In this document: positions 10,006-19,018 of the stretch, piece after piece
Numbering within the stretch: position 1 is the stretch's first letter
Layout of the letters: each line of letters opens with the position of its first letter
Source of the DNA: Sphingorhabdus lutea
Lineage (GTDB): Bacteria > Pseudomonadota > Alphaproteobacteria > Sphingomonadales > Sphingomonadaceae
Direction: 5' to 3'
DNA length: 64,000 nt
Assembly: GCF_001889025.1 (NCBI RefSeq)
Contig: NZ_CP018154.1
Location: 2,284,501 to 2,348,500 of the forward strand
The notes under the pieces: model-generated
Told to the model about the DNA's origin: nothing
What the model saw: only the letters and a program-made list of their open reading frames with translations
Databases searched by the model: none
Made by a program: the position numbers and the translations under genes

Positions 10006-11394
10006 ATGAAATCTGCTTTTGCTTTATCATTATATGCATCAATTTGTGCGGCGGCATTGGCTTCACCTGCGCCATTATTGGCCCGTGAAGCCGCGCAACA
10101 AAGTCACGGCGCAGCACAAAAAAATGCTGTTAACGATACAGAAAAGGCCTGCCCCGATTTATTAAAGGCAAAGGTTGAAAAATTGGTCAGTTTTGGCACG
10201 CGCCATACCCTATCCAGTGCGGATCATCCCACGCGCGGCATTGGCGCGGCGCGGCGTTGGGGCGCGGGTGAATTTGCCAAAATTGCCGCCAATTGCGGGG
10301 GATGCATGACGGTGGACAATGTGGAGCGCGTGATGAGCGGCAACCGCGTGCCCAATGGGGTGAATATCGTCAATGTCCTTGGCATCCAAATGGGCAGCGA
10401 CGGGTGGGACCATGTCATCATTATATCAGGCCATATTGACAGCAGGGTCAGCGATGTGATGGACGCGGACAGCGACGCGCCGGGCGCAAATGATGATGGG
10501 TCGGGCACGGCGCTGGTCATGGAGGCAGCGCGGATAATGAGCCAGCATAAATATCGCGCCACCATCATCTATGCCCTGTTGTCGGGGGAGGAACAGGGTT
10601 TATTTGGCGGGCGTTTAATCGCCGAAACCGCAAAGGAACGCGGATGGAACATTTCCGCCATGTTGAACAATGATATTGTCGGCGGCACTTTGGGCACGGA
10701 TGGGCGCGTGGTGGATAATCGCGTTCGGGTATTTAGCGAGGGGATTCGCGCATCGGAGGATTTGGAACAGCAAATGGCGCGAAGGAATAGCGGGGGGGAA
10801 GATGATGGCCCATCGCGTGCGTTGATGCGCGCGGCGCAGCATGTTGGTGCAAAAAAAGATGATATTGGGCTGGAGGTATTTGGCGTGCGGCGACCCGACC
10901 GTTTCAGCCGTGGCGGCGATCATTTACCCGCGCTGGAGCTTGGCTATCCTGCGATAAGATTTACCGTGGGTGTGGAAAATTATCATCATCAACATCAGGA
11001 TTTACGCACCGAAAATGGTATAGAATATGGCGACACGGTGGATAAAATGGATTTTGACTATCTGGCCAAGGTGACCGATTTGAACATTGCCTTGGCACAG
11101 GATTTGGCCAATGCGCCGCCCGCGCCCACATCCGCCATTTTATCCGGCGCGGTATCGTCCGACACCGATGTAAAATGGAGCGCGGTCGAAAATGCACATG
11201 GTTATAAAATTTATTACCGCCGATCGGACAGCCCCGAATGGCAGGGATCGGAAATTGCCCCCGCCGACGCGACCAGCATTAAATTGACCGGCATGATTGT
11301 CGATGATCATTTTTTTGCGGTGGCCGCCCTTGGCCCAAATGGGGAGGAAAGCATCGCCACATTTGCCGGATTACCGCCCAGAAATAATAAATAA
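10006..11394 (+). CDS. Secreted M28-family metallopeptidase
   Basis: 462 residues from the ATG at 10006, which has GGAG 8 bases upstream and opens a clean signal peptide (MKSAFALSLYASICAAALAS). The upstream in-frame start at 9919 would spoil it. The mature part is a zinc aminopeptidase of family M28. Ligand motifs are SGHIDSR (His), GANDDGSG (bridging Asp) and SGEEQGL (catalytic Glu plus ligand Glu), with VENYHHQHQD near the end. The last 90 residues resemble a fibronectin type III fold (WSAVENAHGYKIYYR). It probably trims peptides in the periplasm or outside. Monocistronic, converging on ctrA. Confidence 0.9.
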   Translation: MKSAFALSLYASICAAALASPAPLLAREAAQQSHGAAQKNAVNDTEKACPDLLKAKVEKLVSFGTRHTLSSADHPTRGIGAARRWGAGEFAKIAANCGGCMTVDNVERVMSGNRVPNGVNIVNVLGIQMGSDGWDHVIIISGHIDSRVSDVMDADSDAPGANDDGSGTALVMEAARIMSQHKYRATIIYALLSGEEQGLFGGRLIAETAKERGWNISAMLNNDIVGGTLGTDGRVVDNRVRVFSEGIRASEDLEQQMARRNSGGEDDGPSRALMRAAQHVGAKKDDIGLEVFGVRRPDRFSRGGDHLPALELGYPAIRFTVGVENYHHQHQDLRTENGIEYGDTVDKMDFDYLAKVTDLNIALAQDLANAPPAPTSAILSGAVSSDTDVKWSAVENAHGYKIYYRRSDSPEWQGSEIAPADATSIKLTGMIVDDHFFAVAALGPNGEESIATFAGLPPRNNK

Positions 11395-11418
11395 CTTTTT
11401 AATAATATAGGCTGATGC

Positions 11419-11452
11419 AAAAAAAGACGGCCCTGTAACAACAGAGCCGTCT
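11419..11452 (-). terminator. Intrinsic terminator of ctrA
   Basis: On the minus strand AGACGGC-CTGT and ACAG-GCCGTCT pair with one mismatch around a 4-base loop, then six to seven T follow. It lies about 25 bases past the ctrA stop and may act on the converging peptidase transcript as well. Confidence 0.8.
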
Positions 11453-11476
11453 TAATATTGCTGCGGTGTTAATTAT

Positions 11477-12184
11477 TTAAGCAACCTGCATATCAACTTC
11501 TTCGTCGGTGGCCATGTCGCGCAGAACATATCCGCGCCCCCATACGGTTTCGATATAATTTTCGCCGCCACATGCCAGCACCAATTTTTTGCGTAATTTA
11601 CAAATAAACACGTCAATAATTTTCAATTCTGGTTCGTCCATTCCGCCATAAAGATGGTTTAGGAACATTTCCTTGGTCAATGTTGTCCCCTTACGCAAAG
11701 AAAGCAATTCCAACATCGCATATTCTTTGCCGGTCAAGTGAACGCGTGCGCCGTCAACCTCAACCGTTTTGGCGTCCAAATTAACCGATAATTTGCCCGT
11801 GCGGATAACCGATTGAGAATGCCCCTTGGAACGACGAACAACCGCGTGGATGCGGGCGACCAATTCTTCGCGGTGGAAAGGTTTGGTCACATAATCATCA
11901 GCGCCAAAACCAAAAGATCGGACCTTGCTGTCCATCTCACTTATCCCCGAAAGGATTAAAACAGGCGTTTGTACCTTGGCAACACGTAATTTTTTCAGGA
12001 CGTCATATCCGTGCATATCGGGCAAATTAAGGTCAAGTAAGATGATGTCATAATCATATAATTTACCTAAATCGAGGCCTTCTTCGCCCAAATCTGTATT
12101 GTAAACATTAAACCCTTCGGTCGACAGCATCATTTCAATTGCTTTTGCGGTCGTCGGTTCGTCTTCAATTAGCAGCACGCGCAT
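11477..12184 (-). CDS. ctrA: Cell-cycle response regulator CtrA
   Basis: 235 residues from the ATG at 12184 (an in-frame start 39 bases upstream is not needed, since MRVLLIEDE is the true CtrA start). The receiver domain has Asp51 in [12 protein letters not shown] as phospho-acceptor. The winged-helix domain has [12 protein letters not shown] and [10 protein letters not shown], close to Caulobacter CtrA. It is the master regulator of the alphaproteobacterial cell cycle and in several groups also controls motility and gene transfer agents. Upstream DNA holds a CtrA box and two GANTC sites, so autoregulation and methylation-dependent timing are likely. Confidence 0.96.
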   Translation of the reverse strand: MRVLLIEDEPTTAKAIEMMLSTEGFNVYNTDLGEEGLDLGKLYDYDIILLDLNLPDMHGYDVLKKLRVAKVQTPVLILSGISEMDSKVRSFGFGADDYVTKPFHREELVARIHAVVRRSKGHSQSVIRTGKLSVNLDAKTVEVDGARVHLTGKEYAMLELLSLRKGTTLTKEMFLNHLYGGMDEPELKIIDVFICKLRKKLVLACGGENYIETVWGRGYVLRDMATDEEVDMQVA

Positions 12185-12298
12185 TTGGCAGCCCCTTTTC
12201 CCAAAAAAATTTACATCCCCCAAAAATCAAAAATGCGTTTTATCTGCACATTTCGAAATTTGGATTTAATTAACCATAAAATATATGAAGTGAAAAGG

Positions 12299-12314
12299 TT
12301 AATTTCTGGTTAAC
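12299..12314. promoter_or_regulatory. CtrA binding box upstream of ctrA
   Basis: TTAA-N7-TTAAC (TTAA 12299-12302, TTAAC 12310-12314) is a perfect match to the CtrA consensus, 115 bases upstream of the ctrA start. Two CcrM-type GANTC sites follow (GAGTC 12329-12333, GATTC 12360-12364), as at the Caulobacter ctrA promoter. A TTAATTAAC variant lies nearby at about 12266. Confidence 0.75.
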
Positions 12315-12528
12315 CCATAAAAATCGGCGAGTCGCGGCGGATATATTTTTTGATTTAATGATTCATTTTGGGGGCTTAACGCCATATTTGCGCATAATAT
12401 GGTTAATAAAATAATATTTTGGGGCCATATTATTTTACATGAATTGACATGATATGGCGCAATTTTATTATAAAATTTATCAAATTTGCCCCCTATCTTG
12501 CGATAAAATATTAACTATCATCTTAATC

Positions 12529-13179
12529 ATGGCCCCAAATAAAATCGAAAATTTGAAAAATGACATTAAACAATGTGATATTTGCAAGGAAGCATTGTCG
12601 GCTGGGCCGCGCCCCATTGTGCAATTTAGCGCAAAATCCAAAATATTGATTATTGGCCAAGCCCCGGGCAGCCGCGTTCATGAAAGCGGCATCGCATGGG
12701 ATGATAATAGCGGGGACAGGATACGCCAATGGATGAATGTGGATAAGCATATTTTTTATGATGAGGATAAAATTGCGCTTATCCCCATGGGTTTTTGCTA
12801 TCCCGGCAAAGGAAAAGGCGGCGATTTACCGCCGCGCAGGGAATGCGCACCGGCATGGCATGACCAAATAATGCGCCATTTACCGGCGGATAAATTAATC
12901 CTGCTGGTCGGCAGTTATGCCCAGATATATTATATGCCGCAGGATAAAAAATTATCGATGACACAGCGGGTGCGAAATTTTGGCATCAATAATTTTGAAG
13001 ACGATAAGGGCGTTAATATCAATAAGGGCGGTAATAATAATGGCGATAATAACAAAGTCATCGCCCTGCCCCATCCATCATGGCGCAGCACAAATTGGAT
13101 GCGGCAAAATCCGTGGTTTGAGGATGAAATTTTACCCAAATTGCGATTGGCGATAAAACAGCAATTGTGCCAAAGTTAA
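12529..13179 (+). CDS. Uracil-DNA glycosylase family protein
   Basis: About 216 residues from the ATG at 12529 (an in-frame ATG at 12454 would add a hydrophobic, atypical stretch; no clear Shine-Dalgarno decides). Superfamily motif 1 is GQAPGSRVHESG (from residue 43) and motif 2 is PHPSWRS (about 181). Four cysteines (CDIC, GFCYP, RECAP) fit an iron-sulfur cluster as in the COG1573 type. The family removes uracil or related bases from DNA, but this one lacks the acidic residue usual after GQAPG in family 4, so substrate is unsure. A low-complexity Asn/Gly stretch (NKGGNNNGDNN) precedes motif 2. Confidence 0.8.
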   Translation: MAPNKIENLKNDIKQCDICKEALSAGPRPIVQFSAKSKILIIGQAPGSRVHESGIAWDDNSGDRIRQWMNVDKHIFYDEDKIALIPMGFCYPGKGKGGDLPPRRECAPAWHDQIMRHLPADKLILLVGSYAQIYYMPQDKKLSMTQRVRNFGINNFEDDKGVNINKGGNNNGDNNKVIALPHPSWRSTNWMRQNPWFEDEILPKLRLAIKQQLCQS

Positions 13180-13260
13180 ATTATCACCGTCCAATATATA
13201 AACATCATTACCGCCAATTTGCGTGGTCAATCATATGTTGATTATGATATAGACCGCATT

Positions 13261-13662
13261 ATGACCTTTGTTATTCCCGAAAAATATATTCAAGAAAGCT
13301 TCCTTGCCTCCACTGGTCCGGGCGGGCAAAATGTTAATAAAGTTGCCACCGCATGTCAGCTTCGCGTGAATATATTTGCGCTGCGCCTTGCGCCCGATGT
13401 GTATCGCCGCCTGCGCATTATGGCGGGCAGCAAAATAACCGATCAGGGCGAATTGATAATCACTGCGCGAAAATATCGATCGCAACAGGCCAATCGCGAT
13501 GATGCACGGATGCGTGCACAACAAATTATTGCAGAGGCCCATATCCGCCCCGTGCGCCGTGTGGCCACAAAGCCCAGCCGGGCTGCCAAGGCAAAAAGGG
13601 TTGATGGCAAAAAAAGTCGTGCCACGATAAAGAAAAACCGTGGTAAAGTTAGAATGGAATGA
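13261..13662 (+). CDS. arfB: Alternative ribosome-rescue factor ArfB (peptidyl-tRNA hydrolase)
   Basis: 133 residues from the ATG at 13261; a TTG at 13219 in frame is less likely. The GGQ motif (residues 21-23, STGPGGQNVNKV) is the catalytic loop shared with release factors. The C-terminal tail is very basic (KKSRATIKKNRGKVR), which in ArfB threads into the empty mRNA channel. It frees ribosomes stalled without a stop codon. It is followed after 13 bases by the fRMsr gene, probably in one transcript. Confidence 0.9.
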   Translation: MTFVIPEKYIQESFLASTGPGGQNVNKVATACQLRVNIFALRLAPDVYRRLRIMAGSKITDQGELIITARKYRSQQANRDDARMRAQQIIAEAHIRPVRRVATKPSRAAKAKRVDGKKSRATIKKNRGKVRME

Positions 13663-13675
13663 CTATTCACATATT

Positions 13676-14158
13676 ATGTTTAATATAACCGACACCAAAA
13701 ATTTACCCCTTTCCAAGCTGTTGAGCGAGCTGCACCAAACATGTGATGCGATTACGATGGGAGAGGATGATTCCATTGCCAATATGGCGAATATCAGCGC
13801 AATTATCTGGCAAATGCTGCCTGATCTAAATTGGGCTGGATTTTACCGTATGGTGGGGGATGAGCTTGTCCTTGGGCCATTTCAGGGCAAGGCCGCCTGT
13901 ATTCGCATTCCCCTGCACAAGGGCGTCTGCGGCAAGGCTGCGCGCGACATGCAAACCCAAATTGTGGACGATGTTCATGCCTTTGACGGGCATATTGCAT
14001 GTGATGCAGACAGCAGGTCGGAACTGGTCGTCCCCATCATCAAAAATGGCAAAATTGTAGGCGTGTTGGATTTGGATAGCCCGCTGCCATCACGATTTAA
14101 TGCCGAAATTGCCGATGCGATGGAAAAACTTATCACCCATATTTCAGACCGATTATAA
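13676..14158 (+). CDS. msrC: Free methionine-(R)-sulfoxide reductase (GAF domain)
   Basis: 160 residues from the ATG at 13676; an in-frame GTG at 13640 overlaps arfB. A single GAF domain has the family signature GPFQGKAACIRIP, GVCGKA and GHIACDADSRSE. Cys75, Cys85 and Cys109 are spaced 10 and 24 apart, the same spacing as the three functional cysteines of E. coli fRMsr (YebR), so catalysis is expected to be intact. It reduces the R-form of free methionine sulfoxide with thioredoxin. msrA at 40.6 kb covers the S-form. Confidence 0.92.
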   Translation: MFNITDTKNLPLSKLLSELHQTCDAITMGEDDSIANMANISAIIWQMLPDLNWAGFYRMVGDELVLGPFQGKAACIRIPLHKGVCGKAARDMQTQIVDDVHAFDGHIACDADSRSELVVPIIKNGKIVGVLDLDSPLPSRFNAEIADAMEKLITHISDRL

Positions 14159-14261
14159 AAATGGCTATATATTCAGATATTAAACCATATTCCATAATTG
14201 CGCCATTTTGAGACAAAATATTATTTTACAAAATATTAACCATGTCAGCGTGGTTATATAG

Positions 14262-14276
14262 TTAAAAAAATGTTAA
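14262..14276. promoter_or_regulatory. Possible CtrA box upstream of the RcnB/glycine-zipper gene
   Basis: TTAA-N7-TTAA (14262-14265 and 14273-14276), 64 bases before the ATG at 14340. The second half-site is followed by T rather than C. Just upstream TAACCA and TGGTTA (14237-14256) form an inverted repeat. The region is AT-rich, so chance is possible. Confidence 0.4.
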
Positions 14277-14339
14277 TATTTCCCAAATTTAGAACGACTC
14301 TGCCTTAATAAGGTGGAAATTAACTCTTTTGGGAGCTTT

Positions 14340-15764
14340 ATGATGAAATTATTCCTTGCAATTGGCACCGCTGCTATCGCGATTGCTATGCCGTCAAATG
14401 CCGCTGAAATAGCCGCGCCTTCATCAAAAATGGCGATGAAATTTGATACGGCTTATGGCGCAAAGGGTAAGAAAATGGGCAATATGGGCCAGCCCCATAT
14501 AAACGCCCCCAAAATGAGACATGATTGGGGCAAGAAAGTAAATGGCCGTTGGTTTGCAGGATATAATGCGCCGGGCGGTTGGAATGCATATTCGCGCCCT
14601 ACCTATGGTTTTATCATGCCGCGCTATTGGGTAAATCCCAGCTTTTATATTGTTAATTACAGCCGCTATGGCCTGACCCAACCGACAAATGGTTATTATT
14701 GGTCACGTTATTATGATGACGCCGTTTTGGCCGATAATCAGGGCCGCGTTTATGATTATCGTTCCAATATTGCATGGGACAAATATGATGATGGTTATGA
14801 AGATGGCTATCAAAATGGCTATGGCGCAGGATATCAGGATAATGCCCCTGTTTATCAACCACAATATAATCCCAATATTGCCGCCGATCCGCGCGTATAT
14901 GGCCAAGTGCCTGCTGGTTCATCGACCGAGGCCGGTGTCTATGAAGGAAGCTGGACCGGGCGTTATGTTGATCCAGAAAATCAGGTATATCGCGGCCAAT
15001 GGGACGGCACATATACCAATGAAGACGGCCAAGTTTATGAGGGCACATATTCTGGAACAATGGTCGGCGATCCATATTATCAGGCGGGAACAGGCCAATC
15101 ATCGCCCCCACAATATGGGTATAGCGGGCAGCAACAGGGCCAATATCAGGGCCAATATGGCGCACCATATCAAAATAATGCACGTCCCGCCCCCGTAAAT
15201 TATGACCGCAGCTTTGATGGTTATGAACGGTGCAAGCGTGATAATGGCATTGGCGGTGCGGTGATTGGCGGCGTCATTGGCGGCGTGGCCGGCAACCGCA
15301 TTGCGGGTAAGGGCAAAAGATTAGGCGGCACCTTAATTGGTGGTGGTTTGGGCGCGATTGCAGGTTCGGCCATTGATAAGGCCAGCCAAAAATGCGAGCA
15401 ATATCGCCCCGCACCTCAGCCGCAATATCAACCAGCACCGCAATATTATCCTGCGCCGCAACCCCAATATCCGCAGCAATCAGCCTATCCTGCACAAACG
15501 GGTCAGACGCCTGCGGGCTATGGATGGAGCCAAGGGCAAATTGTCGGCGGATATGTGGCCAATGGATATTATTATCCTGGCGTTTATTACCCGCCGCAAC
15601 AAAATGGCGGCACAACCACCATCATCATTGATGGCGGGCAAAGCACCACCACCACCGTGACCGAGGAATATGTTTATGAAACGGTCCGCGCCGCGCCAAA
15701 GAAACGCTATGTCGCGCCGAAAAGAAAATATACACCAAAGCCAAAGCCGAAATGCAGCTGTTAA
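14340..15764 (+). CDS. Exported RcnB-like / MORN-like / glycine-zipper envelope protein
   Basis: 474 residues from ATG 14340, with GGGAG upstream and a signal peptide (MMKLFLAIGTAAIAIAMPSN). A region about residues 75-140 resembles the RcnB fold (PRYWVNPSFYIVNYSRYGL ... YYWSRYYDDAVLADNQGRVY). Residues about 200-245 contain three VY-x-G-x-W/Y-x-G repeats like MORN motifs. At about 302-345 lies a glycine-zipper membrane segment (GGAVIGGVIGGVAGNRIAGKG). Then come Pro/Gln/Tyr-rich repeats and a basic tail ending KPKCSC. It is likely an outer-membrane or periplasmic structural protein; no precise function can be given. The number of joined modules is unusual. Confidence 0.75.
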   Translation: MMKLFLAIGTAAIAIAMPSNAAEIAAPSSKMAMKFDTAYGAKGKKMGNMGQPHINAPKMRHDWGKKVNGRWFAGYNAPGGWNAYSRPTYGFIMPRYWVNPSFYIVNYSRYGLTQPTNGYYWSRYYDDAVLADNQGRVYDYRSNIAWDKYDDGYEDGYQNGYGAGYQDNAPVYQPQYNPNIAADPRVYGQVPAGSSTEAGVYEGSWTGRYVDPENQVYRGQWDGTYTNEDGQVYEGTYSGTMVGDPYYQAGTGQSSPPQYGYSGQQQGQYQGQYGAPYQNNARPAPVNYDRSFDGYERCKRDNGIGGAVIGGVIGGVAGNRIAGKGKRLGGTLIGGGLGAIAGSAIDKASQKCEQYRPAPQPQYQPAPQYYPAPQPQYPQQSAYPAQTGQTPAGYGWSQGQIVGGYVANGYYYPGVYYPPQQNGGTTTIIIDGGQSTTTTVTEEYVYETVRAAPKKRYVAPKRKYTPKPKPKCSC

Positions 15765-15799
15765 GGCGGTAAATATTTTAATATTATGGTGAAATTTCA

Positions 15800-15829
15800 G
15801 GGCTCGTTTATTTTAAGCGGGCCCTTTTT
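15800..15829 (+). terminator. Intrinsic terminator of the RcnB/glycine-zipper gene
   Basis: GGGCTCG and CGGGCCC form a 7-bp stem (one T-G pair) with an 11-base loop and are followed by TTTTT, 36 bases after the stop. Confidence 0.85.
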
Positions 15830-15867
15830 CGTTGATGTGCATTATTTATAAATTATGGGAAGCAGGT

Positions 15868-15900
15868 CATATACATGCCTCGCATATACATGCCTGCCAT
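15868..15900. repeat. 15-bp tandem repeat, just over two copies
   Basis: CATATACATGCCTCG and CATATACATGCCTGC lie head to tail, then CAT begins a third copy. Located between the RcnB gene and bpt. Confidence 0.75.
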
Positions 15901-15963
15901 GCATATAATCCCTAAATGCGGGTTCTGTTTTTTAAATATGTCCAGATTATCAAAACCGCCAAA

Positions 15964-16713
15964 TTATTCGGCGCGATACCATCCATCAGGGCCAAGCATT
16001 TCCATCGGCTTATATCTGGTTTTATATTGCATCCTTGGCGAACCTTTGACCCAATAACCAAGATATACATAATCAAGCCCCGCCTTTGCCGCGCGGTCAA
16101 TATGGTCCAAAATAATATAGCTGCCCAAGCTGCTGCGATCGGTTAATAATGGATTATAAAAACTATATATCATTGACAGGCCATCACCCTGTTGATCGGT
16201 CAAGCAGGCCCCGATTAATTCGCCGCCGTGCGGTAAAGCATTGCCATCCGCATCATGACTGGGCAGGCGATATTCAATGACATAGCTGGTCACCGTGGTT
16301 TGTTCAATCATATCAGCAAAATCGACATCATCCATATCATTCATGCCGCCATCGGGGTGGCGTTGTTCCAAATATAGCCGCATTAAATTATATTGTTCGG
16401 ATGTTGACCATGGTTTGCACGCGGTTGCCACCACATCATCATTGCGGCGCATAATTTTACGCTGCGTAGCATTTGGCCGAAATTCATTCGCCAAAACGCG
16501 AACGGAAATACACGCCTTGCACCCTTCGCAGCTTGGCCGATAGGCAACATTTTGACTGCGCCGAAATCCAATCCGCCCCAATGCATCATTTAATTCATTG
16601 GCATGATCGCCCGATAAATCGGTGAACATTTTGCGTTCCGTGCGATCCGGCAAATAAGGACATGCCGCCGGACTGGTCAGGAAAAAACGCGGAAATTTTA
16701 CCGGAGCGGTCAT
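15964..16713 (-). CDS. bpt: Aspartate/glutamate leucyl/arginyl-tRNA-protein transferase
   Basis: 249 residues. The enzyme adds an amino acid from tRNA to N-terminal Asp or Glu and so marks proteins for ClpS/ClpAP under the N-degron rule. Family motifs are [16 protein letters not shown] near residue 18, [16 protein letters not shown] (the cysteine-rich N-terminal part), LYLEQRH, and [17 protein letters not shown] near the end. Bacterial members of this length with this N-terminus are usually Bpt (leucyl) rather than Ate1 (arginyl). No coupled neighbour. Confidence 0.93.
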   Translation of the reverse strand: MTAPVKFPRFFLTSPAACPYLPDRTERKMFTDLSGDHANELNDALGRIGFRRSQNVAYRPSCEGCKACISVRVLANEFRPNATQRKIMRRNDDVVATACKPWSTSEQYNLMRLYLEQRHPDGGMNDMDDVDFADMIEQTTVTSYVIEYRLPSHDADGNALPHGGELIGACLTDQQGDGLSMIYSFYNPLLTDRSSLGSYIILDHIDRAAKAGLDYVYLGYWVKGSPRMQYKTRYKPMEMLGPDGWYRAE

Positions 16714-16813
16714 AAAAACAATAAAATCCTGTCAGCTGTAATTTATAAAAATAACAGATGAACAATGCCGAAATTTATCGTCAATTAAAAGCATATTTAC
16801 CATATATATGCGC

Positions 16814-18031
16814 TTAATTTAACTCAACCCGCTCCACAATATATTCCGCATCCTTTAACCCATCGATAAGTGCCTGTAATTGCTTGCCATCGCGGGCCTC
16901 ACATTCAATATCGGTTATCAACCCCTTTGCGGGTAAGGTGGTAAAAATGCGCTGATGGTAAATTTCAATGATGTTGACATTATGCTCATTAAATAAACGC
17001 ATCACCTTAAACAATGCGCCTGGGCGGTCCTGTAATGTTATACGCAGCCGCGCCAAACGGCCTGAACGCGCCAAATCACGCAGCAATACATTGGCCAATA
17101 ATCGGGTGTCAATATTTCCTCCGCATAGAACAATGCCGATATTTTTGCCTGCAAATCGCTCTGGGTTGGCCATAACGGCGGCAAGGCCGGCCGCACCTGC
17201 CCCCTCCACCACGGTTTTTTCAATTTGTAATAACAGGCTGACCGCGCTTTCCAATTGTGGCTCGCTGACCAATAAAATTTCCTTGGTCAATTCGGCAATG
17301 ATTTGCGAGGTAAAGGCACCGGGCTGTTTCACTGCAATGCCTTCGGCCAAAGTGTCCCCTTCACATGGCAGATCAAGCCCGTTTAACAAACCATACATGG
17401 AGGGATATAATTCCGCCTGCACCCCGACCAATTCAATATCTGCCTTAATCCCGCGCGCGGCTGTTCCCATCCCCGAAAGCAAGCCGCCACCGCCAATAGG
17501 CACAACCAATGTATCAATGCTGGGCACATCTTCCAACATCTCAATCGCCACTGTGCCCTGTCCGGCCGCAACATTTGGTTCATCAAATGGGTGAACAAAG
17601 GTCAGGCCCATTTCCTTTTCCAATTGGCGCGCATGTAAATAGGCATCGTCAAATTTCTCACCAAATAAAACAACTTTACCGCCCACAGCCTCTGTCTGCA
17701 TCACCTTTACCGTGGGGGTGGAAAGCGGCATGACGATAGTAACGGGCATCCCCAAACGCGTCCCATGATAGGAAAGCCCCTGTGCATGATTGCCCGCCGA
17801 TGCGGCAATAACGCCCTTTGCGCGTTGTTCATCATTTAATAGGGTAAGCGCATTTAACGCGCCGCGTTCCTTATATGCCGCCGTAAATTGAAGATTTTCA
17901 AATTTTAAATAAATATTTGCGCCGGTAATGTCGGATAATGTCTTACTATGCAATGTTGGGGTACGCACAATTGCCCCCTTTATACGTTCATGGGCGTTTT
18001 GCACATCTTGCAGGGTCAATTTATCGGACAT
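16814..18031 (-). CDS. ilvA: Threonine ammonia-lyase with ACT domain
   Basis: 405 residues. This PLP enzyme converts threonine to 2-oxobutanoate and ammonia, the entry to isoleucine synthesis. Lys54 (AAYKERGALN) binds PLP; SAGNHAQGL and VVPIGGGGLLSGM are the substrate- and phosphate-binding loops. The C-terminal part (about 330-405, ITLQDRPGALFKVMRLFNEH) is one ACT domain, which implies allosteric control. One ACT domain and this length match the form often annotated ilvA or tdcB in alphaproteobacteria; I cannot separate biosynthetic from catabolic use. Confidence 0.92.
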   Translation of the reverse strand: MSDKLTLQDVQNAHERIKGAIVRTPTLHSKTLSDITGANIYLKFENLQFTAAYKERGALNALTLLNDEQRAKGVIAASAGNHAQGLSYHGTRLGMPVTIVMPLSTPTVKVMQTEAVGGKVVLFGEKFDDAYLHARQLEKEMGLTFVHPFDEPNVAAGQGTVAIEMLEDVPSIDTLVVPIGGGGLLSGMGTAARGIKADIELVGVQAELYPSMYGLLNGLDLPCEGDTLAEGIAVKQPGAFTSQIIAELTKEILLVSEPQLESAVSLLLQIEKTVVEGAGAAGLAAVMANPERFAGKNIGIVLCGGNIDTRLLANVLLRDLARSGRLARLRITLQDRPGALFKVMRLFNEHNVNIIEIYHQRIFTTLPAKGLITDIECEARDGKQLQALIDGLKDAEYIVERVELN

Positions 18032-18148
18032 TATCTTGGTTCTTTCCTTTACGGATTCTTATTTAAAAATGGCTTGTCTTAAAAAAAGCAACAAAATGCC
18101 TCTAACCCATCTGGAAGTTAATGCAAACAACGTTTAGGATATGGACAT

Positions 18149-19018
18149 ATGAAACAAATAGCATTTATCGGCTTAGGCGTCATGGGCGGCCCGATGGCGC
18201 GGCATTTAACCGCAGCGGGTCATCAATTGACCGTTTATAATCGCACCTTGTCCAAGGCAGAGCATTGGGCGGCGCAACATGGCGGCAAAGTGGCGCAAAG
18301 CCCCGCAGAGGCGGCAAAAGGCGCAGATTTTGTTATCAGCTGCGTTGGCAATGATGATGATGTAACCAATGTTATTTTGGGCAATGAGGGCGCATTTTCC
18401 TCTATGCAAAAGCAGGCGGTATATATTGACCATAGCACCATTTCGGCGCGGCTTGCCCGTCAATTAGCGGTGGAGGCAAAGTCAAAGGACATATTTTGCA
18501 TTGATGCCCCTGTATCGGGCGGGCAAGCAGGCGCGGAGGCCGGAAAATTATCCATTATGTGCGGCGGCAATGTGGATGCGCTGAACCTTGCCACCCCCAT
18601 TATGAACGCCTATGCCAGCCGGATTGTCCATGTGGGCAAGGCAGGCGCCGGGCAGACCGCCAAAATGGTGAACCAAATTTGTATCGCTGGCACTTTGCAG
18701 GGCCTTTCTGAAGGATTAAGATTCGCCCAAAAAAGCGATTTGGATTTAGATAAGGTTTTTGACGCAATTTCGGGCGGCGCGGCGCAAAGCTGGCAAATGG
18801 ATAATCGCTGGAAAAGCATGGCAAGGGATGAATTTGATTTCGGTTTTGCGGTGGATTGGATGCGAAAGGATTTGGGCCTTGCCCTTGATGAGGCGCGGGC
18901 CAATGGCGCGACCATCCCCTTGGCCGCGATGGTCGATCAATTTTATGCAGAGGTTCAGGCAATGGGCGGCAATCGCCAAGATACCAGCGCGTTGGTGCGA
19001 AGGATATTAAAGAAATGA
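18149..19018 (+). CDS. NAD(P)-dependent beta-hydroxyacid dehydrogenase (3-hydroxyisobutyrate dehydrogenase family)
   Basis: 289 residues. The Rossmann start IGLGVMGGPMARHL binds NAD(P). DAPVSGGQAGAEAGKLSIM is the substrate-binding signature and Lys172 (GAGQTAKMVNQ) the catalytic lysine. The family oxidises 3-hydroxyisobutyrate, tartronate semialdehyde and similar compounds, and also includes succinic-semialdehyde/glyoxylate reductases; the substrate cannot be chosen here. Its stop overlaps the amidohydrolase start by ATGA, so both are translated together. Confidence 0.88.
   Translation: MKQIAFIGLGVMGGPMARHLTAAGHQLTVYNRTLSKAEHWAAQHGGKVAQSPAEAAKGADFVISCVGNDDDVTNVILGNEGAFSSMQKQAVYIDHSTISARLARQLAVEAKSKDIFCIDAPVSGGQAGAEAGKLSIMCGGNVDALNLATPIMNAYASRIVHVGKAGAGQTAKMVNQICIAGTLQGLSEGLRFAQKSDLDLDKVFDAISGGAAQSWQMDNRWKSMARDEFDFGFAVDWMRKDLGLALDEARANGATIPLAAMVDQFYAEVQAMGGNRQDTSALVRRILKK

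Noticed and set aside
14653..15183. A 176-residue His-rich minus-strand frame
   Set aside because: Mirror of the Tyr/Gly/Gln-rich RcnB-type gene; His codons arise from the opposite strand of ATGG/CATA-rich DNA.
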